A program made the position numbers and the translations under genes. A model generated the notes under the pieces. The model had not been told where the DNA came from. It ran no database searches and worked only from the letters and a program-made list of their open reading frames with translations. 64,000 bases of DNA from Streptomyces soli (lineage in GTDB: Bacteria; Actinomycetota; Actinomycetes; Streptomycetales; Streptomycetaceae): contig NZ_RJVR01000106.1 of NCBI RefSeq assembly GCF_003999195.1, forward strand, positions 1 to 64,000. The letters run 5' to 3'. Shown piece after piece: positions 9,150 through 17,699 of the stretch (the stretch's first letter is position 1; every line of letters starts with the position of its first letter).

Positions 9150-10260
9150 TCAGACGGCGGCGGGGAGGCGTACTTCGAAGCGGCAGCCGCCCGGGACATT
9201 ATGGACGGCGGCGTGGCCGTGGTGGGCCTCGACGATTCCGCGGACGATGGCCAGTCCGAGCCCGGCGCCTGCCGGGGGTGTGCGGGCGTCGGTGCCGCGC
9301 CAGCCGGTGTCGAATACCCGGGGGAGTTCCTCGGGCGGGATGCCGCCGCAGCCGTCGGTGACGGACAGCACGACGGAGTCGGCCTCGCGGTGTGCGGCGA
9401 CGGCGACGGTGCCGTCGGCGGGGGTGCGGTGGATGGCGTTGACGAGGAGGTTGGCCAGGACGCGGGTCATCTCCCGGCCGTCCACCTCCACCGGTACCGG
9501 CTCCACGCCCCGGCCGACCAGCGATATGCGGTGCTGCCGGGCGAGTGCGTCGGCGCCCGCGATGGCGTCGCCCACGAGGTCGTACACCGACATGCGGGCG
9601 GGCATGAGCGAGAGCACGCCGGCCTGGATGCGGGACAGTTCGAAGAGGTCGCCGACCATGGAGGTGAGCCGTTCCACTTCGGCGCGGATCTGGGTGTGGT
9701 AGCGGGTGGGGTCGGCGGCGACGCCGTCCTCCAGGGCTTCGGTCATGGCCCGCAGTCCGGCGAGCGGGGTGCGCAGGTCGTGGGAGATCCAGGCGACCAG
9801 CTCGCGGCGTGATGCCTCCAGGGCGCGTTCGCGTTCCCGGGACTCGACCAGTTTGGTGCTGGTGGCGGCGAGTTCGCGGCCCAGTTCGGCGAGTTCGGCG
9901 GTGGGCGCGTGGCGTGGGGCGGCGAAGGAGTCGCTGTCGCCGAACGCCCGGGTCGCGGCGGTCAAGGGCGCGGCTGCCCGCGACCACTCTGCGGCCGAGC
10001 AGCAACGCCATGACGAGGGAGATGACCGCCGCTATGGCGCACACGGCCGTCACCACGCCCAGGTCGTGGCTGGACAGGAACATCGCGCGGGCGACCGAGA
10101 GCGTCCCGGCGAGCATCGCCCCGACGGTGACCGCCGCCACCACGGCCAGCGACACGGCGACCGAGCGGGCGCGCAGCAGCCACAGTGCGACCGCACCGAG
10201 CAGCCCGGCGGCCACGGCGCCGAGGGCCGCGTACGCGAGGATCAGCAGCAGGTCCTGCAT
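9150..10260 (-). pseudogene. Sensor histidine kinase with a frameshift
   Basis: The N-terminal part (from ATG 10260) has three to four membrane segments (MQDLLLILAYAALGAV onward). The second part holds a HisKA domain with the phospho-acceptor in [13 protein letters not shown] and a HATPase domain with N box (LANLLVNAI), G1 (VTDGCGGIP) and G2 ([12 protein letters not shown]). The frames meet near 9963, where removing one base (ctt to ct) joins GSRAL to TAATRAF. It pairs with the response regulator transcribed just upstream (26-bp gap). If the frameshift is real, the receptor half is cut from the kinase half and signalling is lost. Confidence 0.8.
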
Positions 10261-10285
10261 GGTCGGGGTCCTCCGGTTGCTGGGG

Positions 10286-11013
10286 TTACCGGGGTTGCGG
10301 GGGTGGGTCGAAGCGGTAGCCGGCGCCCCATACGGAGCTGATCAGCCGGGGCCGGGCGGGGTCCTCCTCGACCTTCTCGCGCAGCCGCCGGACGTGGACG
10401 GTGACGGTCGACAGGTCTCCGAACTCCCAGCCCCAGACGCGTTGCATCAGCTCGTCGCGGCCCATGACCCGGCCGGGATGTTGGAGGAAGAAGGCGAGCA
10501 GGTCGAACTCGCGCATGGTCAGGGCGAGCTCGGTGCCGTCGAGGGTGGCGCGGCGGCCGCCCGGTCCAGGGCGAGTGGGCCCGCGCGCAGCCAGGCCCGG
10601 GCGGCGGGCCCCTGTTCGGCGGTGCTGCCGGCCCGGCGCAGCACGGAGGTCACCCGCAGGACGAGTTCGCGCGGGCTGAACGGCTTGGTGACGTAGTCGT
10701 CGGCGCCTACCTCCAGCCCCAGGATGCGGTCCTCCTCGTCGGCGCGTGCGGTGAGCATGACCACGGGGACCGGGCCTTGGCCATGCCGGATCCGGCGGCA
10801 CACCTCCAGGCCGTCCATGCCGGGCAGCATCAGGTCCAGCACGACCAGGTCGGGGCGTACGGCAGCGGCCCGGGCCACGGCGGAGGGGCCGTCGGCAGCC
10901 CGGTCCACCGTGAAACCGGCGCGGTCCAGGTAGGTGGCGACGACCTCCGAGACGGTCGAGTCGTCGTCCACCACCAGAACGCGGGCCCTGGGTACTGCGA
11001 TCGGTGCGCTCAC
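10286..11013 (-). pseudogene. OmpR/PhoB-type response regulator with a frameshift
   Basis: The receiver domain carries the phospho-Asp in [15 protein letters not shown] and the conserved Lys in [13 protein letters not shown]. The C-terminal winged helix has WGWEFGDLSTVTVHVRRLRE and ends GAGYRFDPPP. The two domains are in different frames; restoring one G near 10557 (gcggccgccgcg) joins LALDRAG to RRATLDG. GTG at 11013 is the likely start. It is the partner of the kinase at 9150-10260 and divergent from the glycosyltransferase at 11127, which it may control. Both genes of one two-component system carry single-base lesions, which is worth checking in the reads. Confidence 0.8.
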
Positions 11014-11072
11014 GTCGTCGAGTCTCGCACCGGGGATGCGCCGGGGCGGCCCGCGCCTGCGGACGTCCGCGT

Positions 11073-11118
11073 TTCGTAAGGACCAGATTCCCAAAATGTC
11101 CCTTTCGTGTTCGTAAGG
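11073..11118. promoter_or_regulatory. Direct repeats TTCGTAAGG in the divergent gap
   Basis: Two exact 9-bp copies (11073-11081 and 11110-11118) lie 37 bp apart, start to start, between the response regulator and the glycosyltransferase. Tandem repeats like this are typical of OmpR/PhoB-family binding sites, though the spacing is longer than usual. Candidate operator only. Confidence 0.35.
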
Positions 11119-11126
11119 TGTGAGGG

Positions 11127-11864
11127 GTGACAGAGACTTCTCCGCCTCCTGAAGGCGTCGCTCCTGCCGGATCCCTCGTCGATGTCGTACTGCCGTGCCT
11201 GGACGAGGCCCCGGCCCTGCCCTGGGTGCTGGAACGCATCCCGCCAGGCTGGCGGGCGATCGTGGTCGACAACGATTCCACCGACGGCTCGGCGGAGCTG
11301 GCCGCATCGCTCGGCGCGTACGTCCACGAGCCCCGCCGGGGCTTCGGCGCGGCCTGTCACGCGGGGCTGCGGGCTGCGACTGCGGACGTGGTGTGCTTCT
11401 GCGACTTCGACGCCTCGCTGGACCCGGGCCTGCTGCCGTCCGTCGCCGGACCGGTGCTGGACGGCGCCGCCGATCTCGTACTGGGCAGGCGGCGGCCGAC
11501 CGTGCGCGGTGCCTGGCCGCCGCACGCGCGGCTGGCCAACCTGGAACTGGCCCGTCTCATCCGTCGCCGCACCGGCCTGCGGCTGCACGACCTCGGCCCG
11601 ATGCGCGCCGCCCGCCGCGAGGCGCTGCTCGGTCTCGGCCTGACCGACCGACGCTCCGGCTACCCGCTCCAGATGCTGGTCCGGGCCGCCGACGCGGGCT
11701 GGCGGGTCCGCGAGCTGGACGTCCCGTACACGCCGCGCGTCGGCCGTTCCAAGGTGACCGGGACCTTGCGCGGTACCTGGCACGCGGTGCGCGACATGCG
11801 GGCGGTGCTCGCCGAACCGGCTCGGCCGCAGCGGACGGCGTCCCCGGCCGGAGTCGCCCGGTGA
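11127..11864 (+). CDS. Family 2 glycosyltransferase
   Basis: 245 residues, GT-A fold. VDVVLPCLDEAPALPWVL opens the domain, VVDNDSTDGS is the nucleotide-binding loop, and CDFDASLDP supplies the DxD metal site. There are no clear membrane helices, so it is probably cytoplasmic and uses a lipid-linked or small acceptor (polyprenyl-phosphate mannose synthase-like). GTG start. The stop overlaps the next GTG as GTGA, the first of three tightly coupled genes (11127-13239). It lies divergent from the two-component system and between an epimerase and a GT-C transferase, which suggests an envelope glycan pathway. Confidence 0.85.
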   Translation: MTETSPPPEGVAPAGSLVDVVLPCLDEAPALPWVLERIPPGWRAIVVDNDSTDGSAELAASLGAYVHEPRRGFGAACHAGLRAATADVVCFCDFDASLDPGLLPSVAGPVLDGAADLVLGRRRPTVRGAWPPHARLANLELARLIRRRTGLRLHDLGPMRAARREALLGLGLTDRRSGYPLQMLVRAADAGWRVRELDVPYTPRVGRSKVTGTLRGTWHAVRDMRAVLAEPARPQRTASPAGVAR

Positions 11865-12562
11865 CCCCCGCGATCCGGGGCGCGGCCCCGGCGGGCCCGG
11901 TGACCTTGCTGGTCATCGCCAAGGAGCCGGTGCCCGGCCGGGTCAAGACCCGACTCACGCCTCCGTACGCTCCCTGGCAGGCCGCCGCCCTCGCCGAAGC
12001 GGCGCTGGCCGACACCCTCGACGTGGTGCTGCGGGCCCCGGCCCGGCGCCGGGTCCTGGTGCTCGACGGTTCGCCGGGCCCCTGGCTGCCGCCCGGCTTC
12101 GAGGTCGTTCCGCAGGTGGCTGGTGGCCTCGACGAACGGCTCGCGGCGGCCTTCGCCCGGTATGACGACGGCCCCGCGCTGCTGGTCGGGATGGACACCC
12201 CGCAGGTCACCCCGGAATTGCTGGCCCCGGCCGTGGCGTCCGGCAGGTGGGACGGCTGCGAGGCCTGGTTCGGCCCGGCGGCCGACGGCGGCTTCTGGAC
12301 GCTGGGCCTGAGCGAGCCCGGGCTGGCCCCCGGGCTCATTCGGGGTGTGCCGATGTCCACCGCCCGCACCGGGGAGATCCAACGGCGCCGTCTGACGGAC
12401 GCGGGCCTGCGGGTACGCGACCTGCCGCCGCTGCGGGACGTCGACAACGCCGTTGACGCCGCCGAGGTCGCGGCGGCCGTACCGCACTCGCGCTTTGCGG
12501 CGGCAGTGGGCCGGTTCGCGGACAGCGCGGCGAGCCGGGTACTGACGGACGCCGTTCGGTGA
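11861..12562 (+). CDS. DUF2064 / MobA-like nucleotidyltransferase-fold protein
   Basis: 233 residues. LLVIAKEPVPGRVKTRLTPP at the N terminus is the signature of the DUF2064 (TIGR04282) family, a GT-A-like fold related to MobA; GMDTPQVTPELL and a late GGFWTLGL are also typical. The GTG overlaps the stop of the glycosyltransferase (GTGA), and its own stop overlaps the next start. The catalytic activity of this family is not established. Together with GT2 and methyltransferase neighbours, it is probably a sugar or nucleotide-sugar step. Confidence 0.85.
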   Translation: MTPAIRGAAPAGPVTLLVIAKEPVPGRVKTRLTPPYAPWQAAALAEAALADTLDVVLRAPARRRVLVLDGSPGPWLPPGFEVVPQVAGGLDERLAAAFARYDDGPALLVGMDTPQVTPELLAPAVASGRWDGCEAWFGPAADGGFWTLGLSEPGLAPGLIRGVPMSTARTGEIQRRRLTDAGLRVRDLPPLRDVDNAVDAAEVAAAVPHSRFAAAVGRFADSAASRVLTDAVR

Positions 12563-13239
12563 GCGGCACCGATCTCACCGAACTCGCTGAGCTTCCGGCC
12601 GATCCGGCCGGGCCGTGGATCGACGATCCGTACGGACATGCGCTGCGCACCGGGCGCGGGCCGCTGTTCCTTCGGCGTTCCGACGGCTGGTTGCTGCCGC
12701 TGGAGGTGGAGCGCTGGTGCGCCGAGCCGGACGCGACCGATATCACGTTGTTCAGCCGTTGCCGGGGTTCGGTGCTGGACATCGGCTGCGGTCCCGGGCG
12801 GTTGGTCGCCGCTCTCGCCGGGCACGGGCTGACGGCGCTCGGCGTGGACGTCAGCCCGGCCGCTGTCGCCCGTACCCGGGGCGCGGGCGGCTCGGTGCTG
12901 CGGCGTTCGGTCTTCGACCGCCTTCCGGCGGAGGGACGCTGGGGCACCGCCCTGCTCGTCGACGGCAACATCGGCATCGGCGGCGACCCGCACGCCCTGC
13001 TCACCCGGGTCCGCCAACTCATCGCCCCCGGTGGCCGCCTGCTCGCCGAGGCGGCCCCGCACGACGTCGACGAACGCCTCACCGTCCGCGTCCAGGACGC
13101 CCACGGCCACCACGGCCACGACTTCCCCTGGGCCCGCCTCGGCCCGACCGCCCTCCTGCGCACCGCCACTCTCACCGGCTGGACCCCGGTCGACCAATGG
13201 ACCGCCGACGGCCGCACCTTCGTCGAGCTGTGGGGATGA
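12559..13239 (+). CDS. Class I SAM-dependent methyltransferase
   Basis: 226 residues with motif I VLDIGCGPGRLVAALAGHG and a following acidic motif in LGVDVSPAAV. The substrate cannot be read from sequence. GTG start overlapping the upstream stop; last gene of the GT2-DUF2064-methyltransferase operon. It converges with the small membrane gene at 13588 across a 350-bp gap in which I saw no gene and no clear terminator. Confidence 0.85.
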   Translation: MSGTDLTELAELPADPAGPWIDDPYGHALRTGRGPLFLRRSDGWLLPLEVERWCAEPDATDITLFSRCRGSVLDIGCGPGRLVAALAGHGLTALGVDVSPAAVARTRGAGGSVLRRSVFDRLPAEGRWGTALLVDGNIGIGGDPHALLTRVRQLIAPGGRLLAEAAPHDVDERLTVRVQDAHGHHGHDFPWARLGPTALLRTATLTGWTPVDQWTADGRTFVELWG

Positions 13240-13587
13240 CGCCGGCCGGGCCCCGCACCGCTGGTCGCGGTGAGTTCGGCACTGTCCGGCCGGGGGCTGC
13301 CCGGCGGATCCTGACCGGATCCGTCACGTGTCCCGGGCCCGGCGGCCGGGAGGGGCCCAGCGCACAGCACCTCGCGGCGCTGCTGACCACGCCCGCCCGG
13401 CAGCCCCCTCACGCGGGAGCCCCGACGCCCGGCGACGCCATCCACAACCATTGGCCAGGGGTGTACTTGCCCCCGGCCATCACCGTCAGAGCCGCGTCTA
13501 CGCCCGCGCTGCCGACCGCCAGTGTCCGGCCCACGTAAGCGCACGCCGGCGCTGTGGCCGCCCGTGCCCCAGGGCCACGCCGTCCGG

Positions 13588-14141
13588 CTACTGCCGGTCG
13601 GGGCGGGGAGGGTCCTCGGGGGCAGGCCGCCCGGCAGTGTCCGGTCCGGGGGACGTGGTCTCCGGCGCGGGCGTGACGGTTCGCTCGGGCAGGTTCGCCG
13701 GTGCGTCAGCCGCAGCTGACCGGGGTGACGCCTCGGCACAGTGGGCGGTCGGCCTGTGCCGGAGGATTCGTCGTACGGCGTGCCAGGCCAACGCGAGGGC
13801 GGCCACCGTGCCGAGGGCGATGACCAGGTTCCGTCCGTAGCCCAGCGGAAGCACCGAGGCGTTGGCCGGGCGCCCCGGCCGTAGCAGCGTGGGAGGGCCA
13901 CCGCCGTGAGGCAGGCGGCGATGATCAGGGCGCCCCGGACGGAACGCCGAAGCCGGGGCGGCAGCAGCGCGCCGGCGGTGAGGGTGGCAGGGACCAGCAC
14001 ACCGTCGTGCAGTAGTACCGCACCGACCAGCCACCACAGGACGTCCAGCGGCTTCTTGACGTGCGGGTCCGTCAGGAGGACGGCGCCCAGCGCCATCGCC
14101 GCGACCCCTGCCGTGCCGACTGTGACGCGCAGCGCCTTCAT
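13588..14141 (-). pseudogene. Small membrane partner of molybdoenzyme 2, frameshifted
   Basis: The first ~85 residues (MKALRVTVGTAGVAAMALGA, DVLWWLVGAVLLHDGVLVPA) match the partner gene at 4966-5478 in pattern: membrane segments and a conserved LHD. A lesion near 13890 then shifts the frame. The continuation LLRPGRPANASVLPLGYGR, one more membrane segment and a Pro-rich tail are intact in the other frame; one added base restores them. The ATG overlaps the molybdoenzyme stop (TGATG), so translation is coupled. Confidence 0.75.
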
Positions 14142-15286
14142 CACAGCACCTCCAGGCGTTCGACCCATTTGGTCTGCAGAACACCCGGCCGGTTCGGGGC
14201 GATGATGCGGGCCGGGAAGCCGTGGTCGAGGGCGAGGGTCTGCCCGTTCAGGGACAGGGCGAGCAGGGCGAGCGGGTCGCGGGCGTAAGAGGTGCCCATC
14301 TCCATCACCGCGTATGCCCCGTGCCGCTGCATCGACGTCACACGTACGTGTGCCCCCGGCGGGGCACCGGCGCGGTCCAGGAGGTCCGTGATCCGTACGC
14401 CCGTCCAGTGCGCGTTCTTGCTCCAGCCCTCGACGCAGGCGATGGGCAGGACCACGAAGCGCTGGCGCATGGCCCGCAGTTCGTCCAGCGTCAGTTCGTA
14501 CGGGCGCGGGCCGTCCACCCGCAGCCGCCAGCCCGGCAGCCGCTCGGCAGTGATCCCGGCGGCGGCCGCGGCGCGATTGACCGGCAGGCCCTGGGGTCCG
14601 TGGTCGGGGTGGCGGGGCGCGAACAGGTCGAAGTCCTTGAGCGGGGTGACGGACTGCCCGACCGTCGTCAGCGTCACCGCGCCGACGGCCGCGCCCACCG
14701 CCGCGACGAACGCCCTCCGGTCCGGGCCGTCGGCGTCCAACTGGGGGCGCTGCCAATGGGCGGCGATCTGCGGGGCCTTGACGGCGATGTGCAGCAGCAG
14801 CGCGCCCACCGCGACCCAGGCCAGCGCCCAGTGGGTCGGCCTGAAGTTCCAGGGCCACGGATACCACTGCAGGGTGTTGAGCAGCCCGGTGAGCAGCTGC
14901 AGCAGCACACTGCCGACCAGCACCCCGATGGACAGTCTCTCCAGCGCGTGCACCACCGACCGCACCGGCGGCCACTCGAACAGCCGCGGATACACCGTCC
15001 ACAGCTTGGCGAACAGCAGGGGGATCGCCGCGATGCCGCTGGCCACGTGCAGGCCCTGGGTGAGCCGGTAGCCCCAGGACGGGCGGCTGGGCAGCAGGTT
15101 CGCCGCCCATCCGGGCGGTTGTTGCAGGTAGTGGCTGATCAGGCCGGTCACGAAGGCCGTCAGGATCGCCGCGCCGAGCAGGCGGCCGATCACCGTGGCC
15201 GTGCGGGGGTCGTGCAGGCGCCCCTTGAACACCGGACGCGGCGGGCGTGGAAGGTGCGCAAGGCCTGGAGGGCGGCTCGTGTCCAT
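14141..15286 (-). CDS. Cytochrome b / sulfite-oxidase-type molybdopterin oxidoreductase 2
   Basis: 381 residues, the same two-part layout as 5481-6896. Membrane helices with haem-type His (TQGLHVASGIAAI, ALLLHIAVKAPQ) come first, then a short linker and a Moco domain with the ligand Cys in LPIACVEGWSKNAHWTG, ending LDHGFPARIIAPNRPGVLQ. Membrane-bound electron transfer is inferred; the substrate is unknown. The ATG at 15286 has GGAGG very close upstream. The GT-C gene at 15401 diverges from it, leaving ~115 bp for both promoters. Two homologous but clearly diverged modules in one 13-kb unit suggest different substrates or an old duplication. Confidence 0.85.
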   Translation of the reverse strand: MDTSRPPGLAHLPRPPRPVFKGRLHDPRTATVIGRLLGAAILTAFVTGLISHYLQQPPGWAANLLPSRPSWGYRLTQGLHVASGIAAIPLLFAKLWTVYPRLFEWPPVRSVVHALERLSIGVLVGSVLLQLLTGLLNTLQWYPWPWNFRPTHWALAWVAVGALLLHIAVKAPQIAAHWQRPQLDADGPDRRAFVAAVGAAVGAVTLTTVGQSVTPLKDFDLFAPRHPDHGPQGLPVNRAAAAAGITAERLPGWRLRVDGPRPYELTLDELRAMRQRFVVLPIACVEGWSKNAHWTGVRITDLLDRAGAPPGAHVRVTSMQRHGAYAVMEMGTSYARDPLALLALSLNGQTLALDHGFPARIIAPNRPGVLQTKWVERLEVL

Positions 15287-15400
15287 GCCTCCATCACACC
15301 GCGCCGCACACGCTGAGCAGGGCCTTGAACACCTTACGGAATGCGGACGTCCCGCCCCGCCTGATCGCTTCCGGGTGCGCGGGGCTGGCACGGTGGCGGC

Positions 15401-16822
15401 GTGGGAATCCGTACACGCGTCTCCGTCGTCGCCGCCCTGCTCGCCGCCCTCACCGCAGCCGTTGCCCTCGCGGTCCACAGCGGCGCGATCCGTGCCGACC
15501 CCGGCCGCATCCTGCTCTGGTACGGCATCGCCTGGGCGCTGTTCGCAGCCGCCGCCTGGGCCGTACGCAAGGTGCCGGTCCAGGCCGCGACCGTGCTGGT
15601 CCTCCTCGGCGGCGCGGCCGTTGCCGTCGCGGCGCTCACCGCGCCGCCCAGCACCAGCAGCGACATGTACCGCTACGCCTGGGACGGCAAGGTGCAGGCC
15701 GCCGGGATCTCCCCGTACACCTACCCGCCGTCGGCGCCGGAGCTCGCCCCACTGCGCGAGAGCTGGCTCTTCCCGCCGCAGGCCGCCTGCCGGGACCACG
15801 ACCTCGTGCGGAAGCTGGAACTGCACGCCGCGGACGGCGTGTGCACCCACATCAACCGCCCCACCGTCCACACGATCTACCCGCCGGTCGCCGAGGGCTG
15901 GTTCCTCGCGGTGCACGAGCTGTCCCCGGCCGGCAGCGGCCACAAGGCCCTGCAGACCGGCGGCGCGGTGCTGGCCATGGGCACCACCGTCGCGCTGCTC
16001 GTCGTGCTGCGACGGCGCGGCCGCGACCCGCATGCGGCGGCGCTGTGGGCCTGGTGCCCGGCCGTCCCCGTCGAGGCCGTCAACAACGCCCACATCGACA
16101 CCCTCGGTGTGCTGCTGACCGTCCTCGCCCTCGGCACCGCCACCGCCGGCACCCGGCGCGGAGCACTGCTCGGCGCTGCCATCGCCGTCAAGCTCTACCC
16201 GGTCCTCGCCCTGCCCGGCGCCCTTTCCGCCCTCCGGCCCCGCCAGGCCGCGCGCGTCGTGGTGCCCGCTGTCGCCGTCATCACCCTCGCCTACCTGCCG
16301 TACGCCCTCGCCTCCGGCGCTGGCGTCCTCGGCTACCTCCCCGGCTACCTCCAGGAAGAGGGCTACGACTCCGGCAGCGTCCACCGCTTCGGCCTGCTCC
16401 GCATCCTCCTGCCCGACGCCGCCGCCGGCCCCGCCGCCGTGCTCCTGCTGCTGCTCACCGCGCTGTACGTACTCCGCCGCGGCGATCCGGACCGGCCCTG
16501 GAGCGGCGCCCTCCTGGTCACCGGCACCGCCCTGCTCCTCACCTCGCCCGCCTACTCCTGGTACGCCCTCCTCATCGTCGCCCTCGTCGCCCTGGACGGC
16601 CGCTGGGAATGGCTCACCGTCCCCGCCGCAGGGGCCACCCTCTACGTCGGCGGCGCGCTGTGGCACGTACCCCTCCAGTCGCTGTCGTACGGGGCCGCCG
16701 CGCTTGCCGTGCTGGCCGGTGCGGCTGTACGAGGCCGCACGGCATCGGGCCGGGCGGCGTCCGGCGGGGTCGGTGTGCCTGCCATCCGCCGCGCGCTCGC
16801 CAGCGAGGAGCAGGACGCCTGA
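15401..16822 (+). CDS. GT-C-type membrane glycosyltransferase (mannosyltransferase-like)
   Basis: 473 residues with about ten to twelve membrane helices. The first extracytoplasmic loop has SSDMYRYAWDGKVQAAGISP, the acidic/Arg signature of polyprenol-phosphate-sugar-dependent transferases of the GT87/GT39-like superfamily; AVNNAHIDTLGVLLTVLAL and a membrane KLYPVLALPGAL motif are also typical. It would add a sugar from a lipid-phosphate donor outside the membrane, plausibly using product made by the GT2 at 11127. GTG start with little Shine-Dalgarno. It is the last gene of element A. Confidence 0.85.
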   Translation: MGIRTRVSVVAALLAALTAAVALAVHSGAIRADPGRILLWYGIAWALFAAAAWAVRKVPVQAATVLVLLGGAAVAVAALTAPPSTSSDMYRYAWDGKVQAAGISPYTYPPSAPELAPLRESWLFPPQAACRDHDLVRKLELHAADGVCTHINRPTVHTIYPPVAEGWFLAVHELSPAGSGHKALQTGGAVLAMGTTVALLVVLRRRGRDPHAAALWAWCPAVPVEAVNNAHIDTLGVLLTVLALGTATAGTRRGALLGAAIAVKLYPVLALPGALSALRPRQAARVVVPAVAVITLAYLPYALASGAGVLGYLPGYLQEEGYDSGSVHRFGLLRILLPDAAAGPAAVLLLLLTALYVLRRGDPDRPWSGALLVTGTALLLTSPAYSWYALLIVALVALDGRWEWLTVPAAGATLYVGGALWHVPLQSLSYGAAALAVLAGAAVRGRTASGRAASGGVGVPAIRRALASEEQDA

Positions 16823-17432
16823 CAGAGCGCCTCGCCGGACGGCCGACGAGGCGAGCCGAGCCGAGCCCGAGGCAACACGATGACGATCGAGGAGTGGCTT
16901 CGTTTAGGTCTAGCAGCAGCGTTTGGACGCCGGGTTGGGCAGCAGTTTGGAATCTTGGGTCTCGTGAATGTTCGCGAGAAATGACGTCACCGCATGGGGA
17001 CGCCTGGGAGATGAGTCTCGCGGCGGTGACCACGGCCTGAACAGGCGGTGCAGGCCTGCGTGATCTATGAGACCGTCCTCGATGTCCTGAGGGGCTGACA
17101 ACGATCGTTCCCGTGCGTCTCCAGTCGGCATTGCTTTGTTGGCTTGCTACAGGCGAGCGCCTGGGGTGCCGTCAGCAGGGTGGTCACTGGACTGGGACAC
17201 GGTACGTAGCCTCCAGAACATGTGGTCACGTCGACGTCCTGGCATCCCCGGTTGTATGGAGGTGACGCCGAGGCCGTGCGATAGAGGACGGCAGGGGAGC
17301 GCAAGGGGAGCGCGGACGCCTTTGGACCTGCCATCACGAGGCATCACGAGAGAACGTGGCTCATGCGCTGTGATCAGGTAATACGGGATGGGGCAGCCTT
17401 GGGCGGCACGGCGCGGCATGATCGCTTTCGTA
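16823..17432. other. Right end of element A, no gene recognised
   Basis: About 600 bp of mixed composition with no convincing reading frame. The last 140 bp are the left arm of attachment copy 2, including the AGGGGAGCGC pair and the conserved cgcggacgcctttgga block. Confidence 0.5.
17293..17313 (+). repeat. Left-arm direct repeats AGGGGAGCGC x2 at copy 2
   Basis: Exact units at 17293-17302 and 17304-17313, followed by ggacgcctttgga, which is shared with copies 4 and 5 (ggatgcctttgga at copy 3). They match the pair at the other end of element A. Confidence 0.6.
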
Positions 17433-17477
17433 CTCGTAATGCGTAGGTCTCGGGTTCGAATCCCGAAGGCGGCTCCA
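17433..17477 (+). repeat. tRNA-Thr(CGT) 3' half, copy 2
   Basis: Identical 45 bases to copy 1. Upstream sequence reads tcgta before the conserved ctcgtaa; the other copies read differently there. Confidence 0.85.
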
Positions 17478-17482
17478 TGGTG

Positions 17483-17515
17483 AACCCCAGGTCGGCCATT
17501 TGACCTGGGGTTTTT
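17483..17515 (+). terminator. tRNA-type terminator, copy 2
   Basis: AACCCCAGGTC pairs with GACCTGGGGTT (11 bp) and is followed by a T run. Strongest of the five. Confidence 0.75.
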
Positions 17516-17556
17516 CCTTTCGGGTGACCTTGGAACCTGGGTCAATCGGGCACGTG

Positions 17557-17584
17557 CGACCTACGCATCGTAATGCGTAGGTCG
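17557..17584. repeat. Second core-like palindrome, copy 2
   Basis: CGACCTACGCAT, four bases CGTA, then ATGCGTAGGTCG: a perfect 12-bp inverted repeat. Its right half plus centre equals the tRNA core cgtaatgcgtaggtc. Confidence 0.7.
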
Positions 17585-17677
17585 GAGGTGTGGTTTCTCT
17601 GTTGACGTGGGCGGTCTAAGCCTCTGAGCTGGTCTTTTGCCTATTCGGGAGGATGGATCAGGCTCGCGCAAAGGGTC

Positions 17678-17698
17678 CCGGTGGACAACCGGTGGACA
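17678..17698 (+). repeat. Right-arm direct repeats CCGGTGGACA x2 at copy 2
   Basis: Units at 17678-17687 and 17689-17698. They match the arms at the right end of element B. Confidence 0.6.
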
Positions 17699-17699
17699 G

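Larger units (their letters stand above)
4303..17432. mobile_element. Element A: unit bounded by tRNA-Thr 3'-end repeats 1 and 2
   Basis: Bounded by identical 45-bp tRNA-Thr(CGT) 3' halves in direct orientation. Both ends carry the same arm type, paired AGGGGAGCGC repeats (4570-4590 inside the left end, 17293-17313 inside the right end). This matching is the best evidence that it entered as one unit. Cargo: two molybdoenzyme/cytochrome b modules and an envelope-glycan gene set. No integrase or transfer gene was found inside. Boundaries follow the repeats; mobility is inference. Confidence 0.6.

Noticed and set aside
12336-15110. A 924-residue minus-strand frame
   Set aside because: Only its middle part is real (the small membrane partner near 13.9-14.1 kb); the rest is antisense to the methyltransferase and DUF2064 genes or out of frame with the molybdoenzyme.
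14141-16666. N-terminal extension of molybdoenzyme 2 to 841 residues
   Set aside because: The extra part is antisense to the GT-C gene; the family-like start is MDTSRPPG at 15286.
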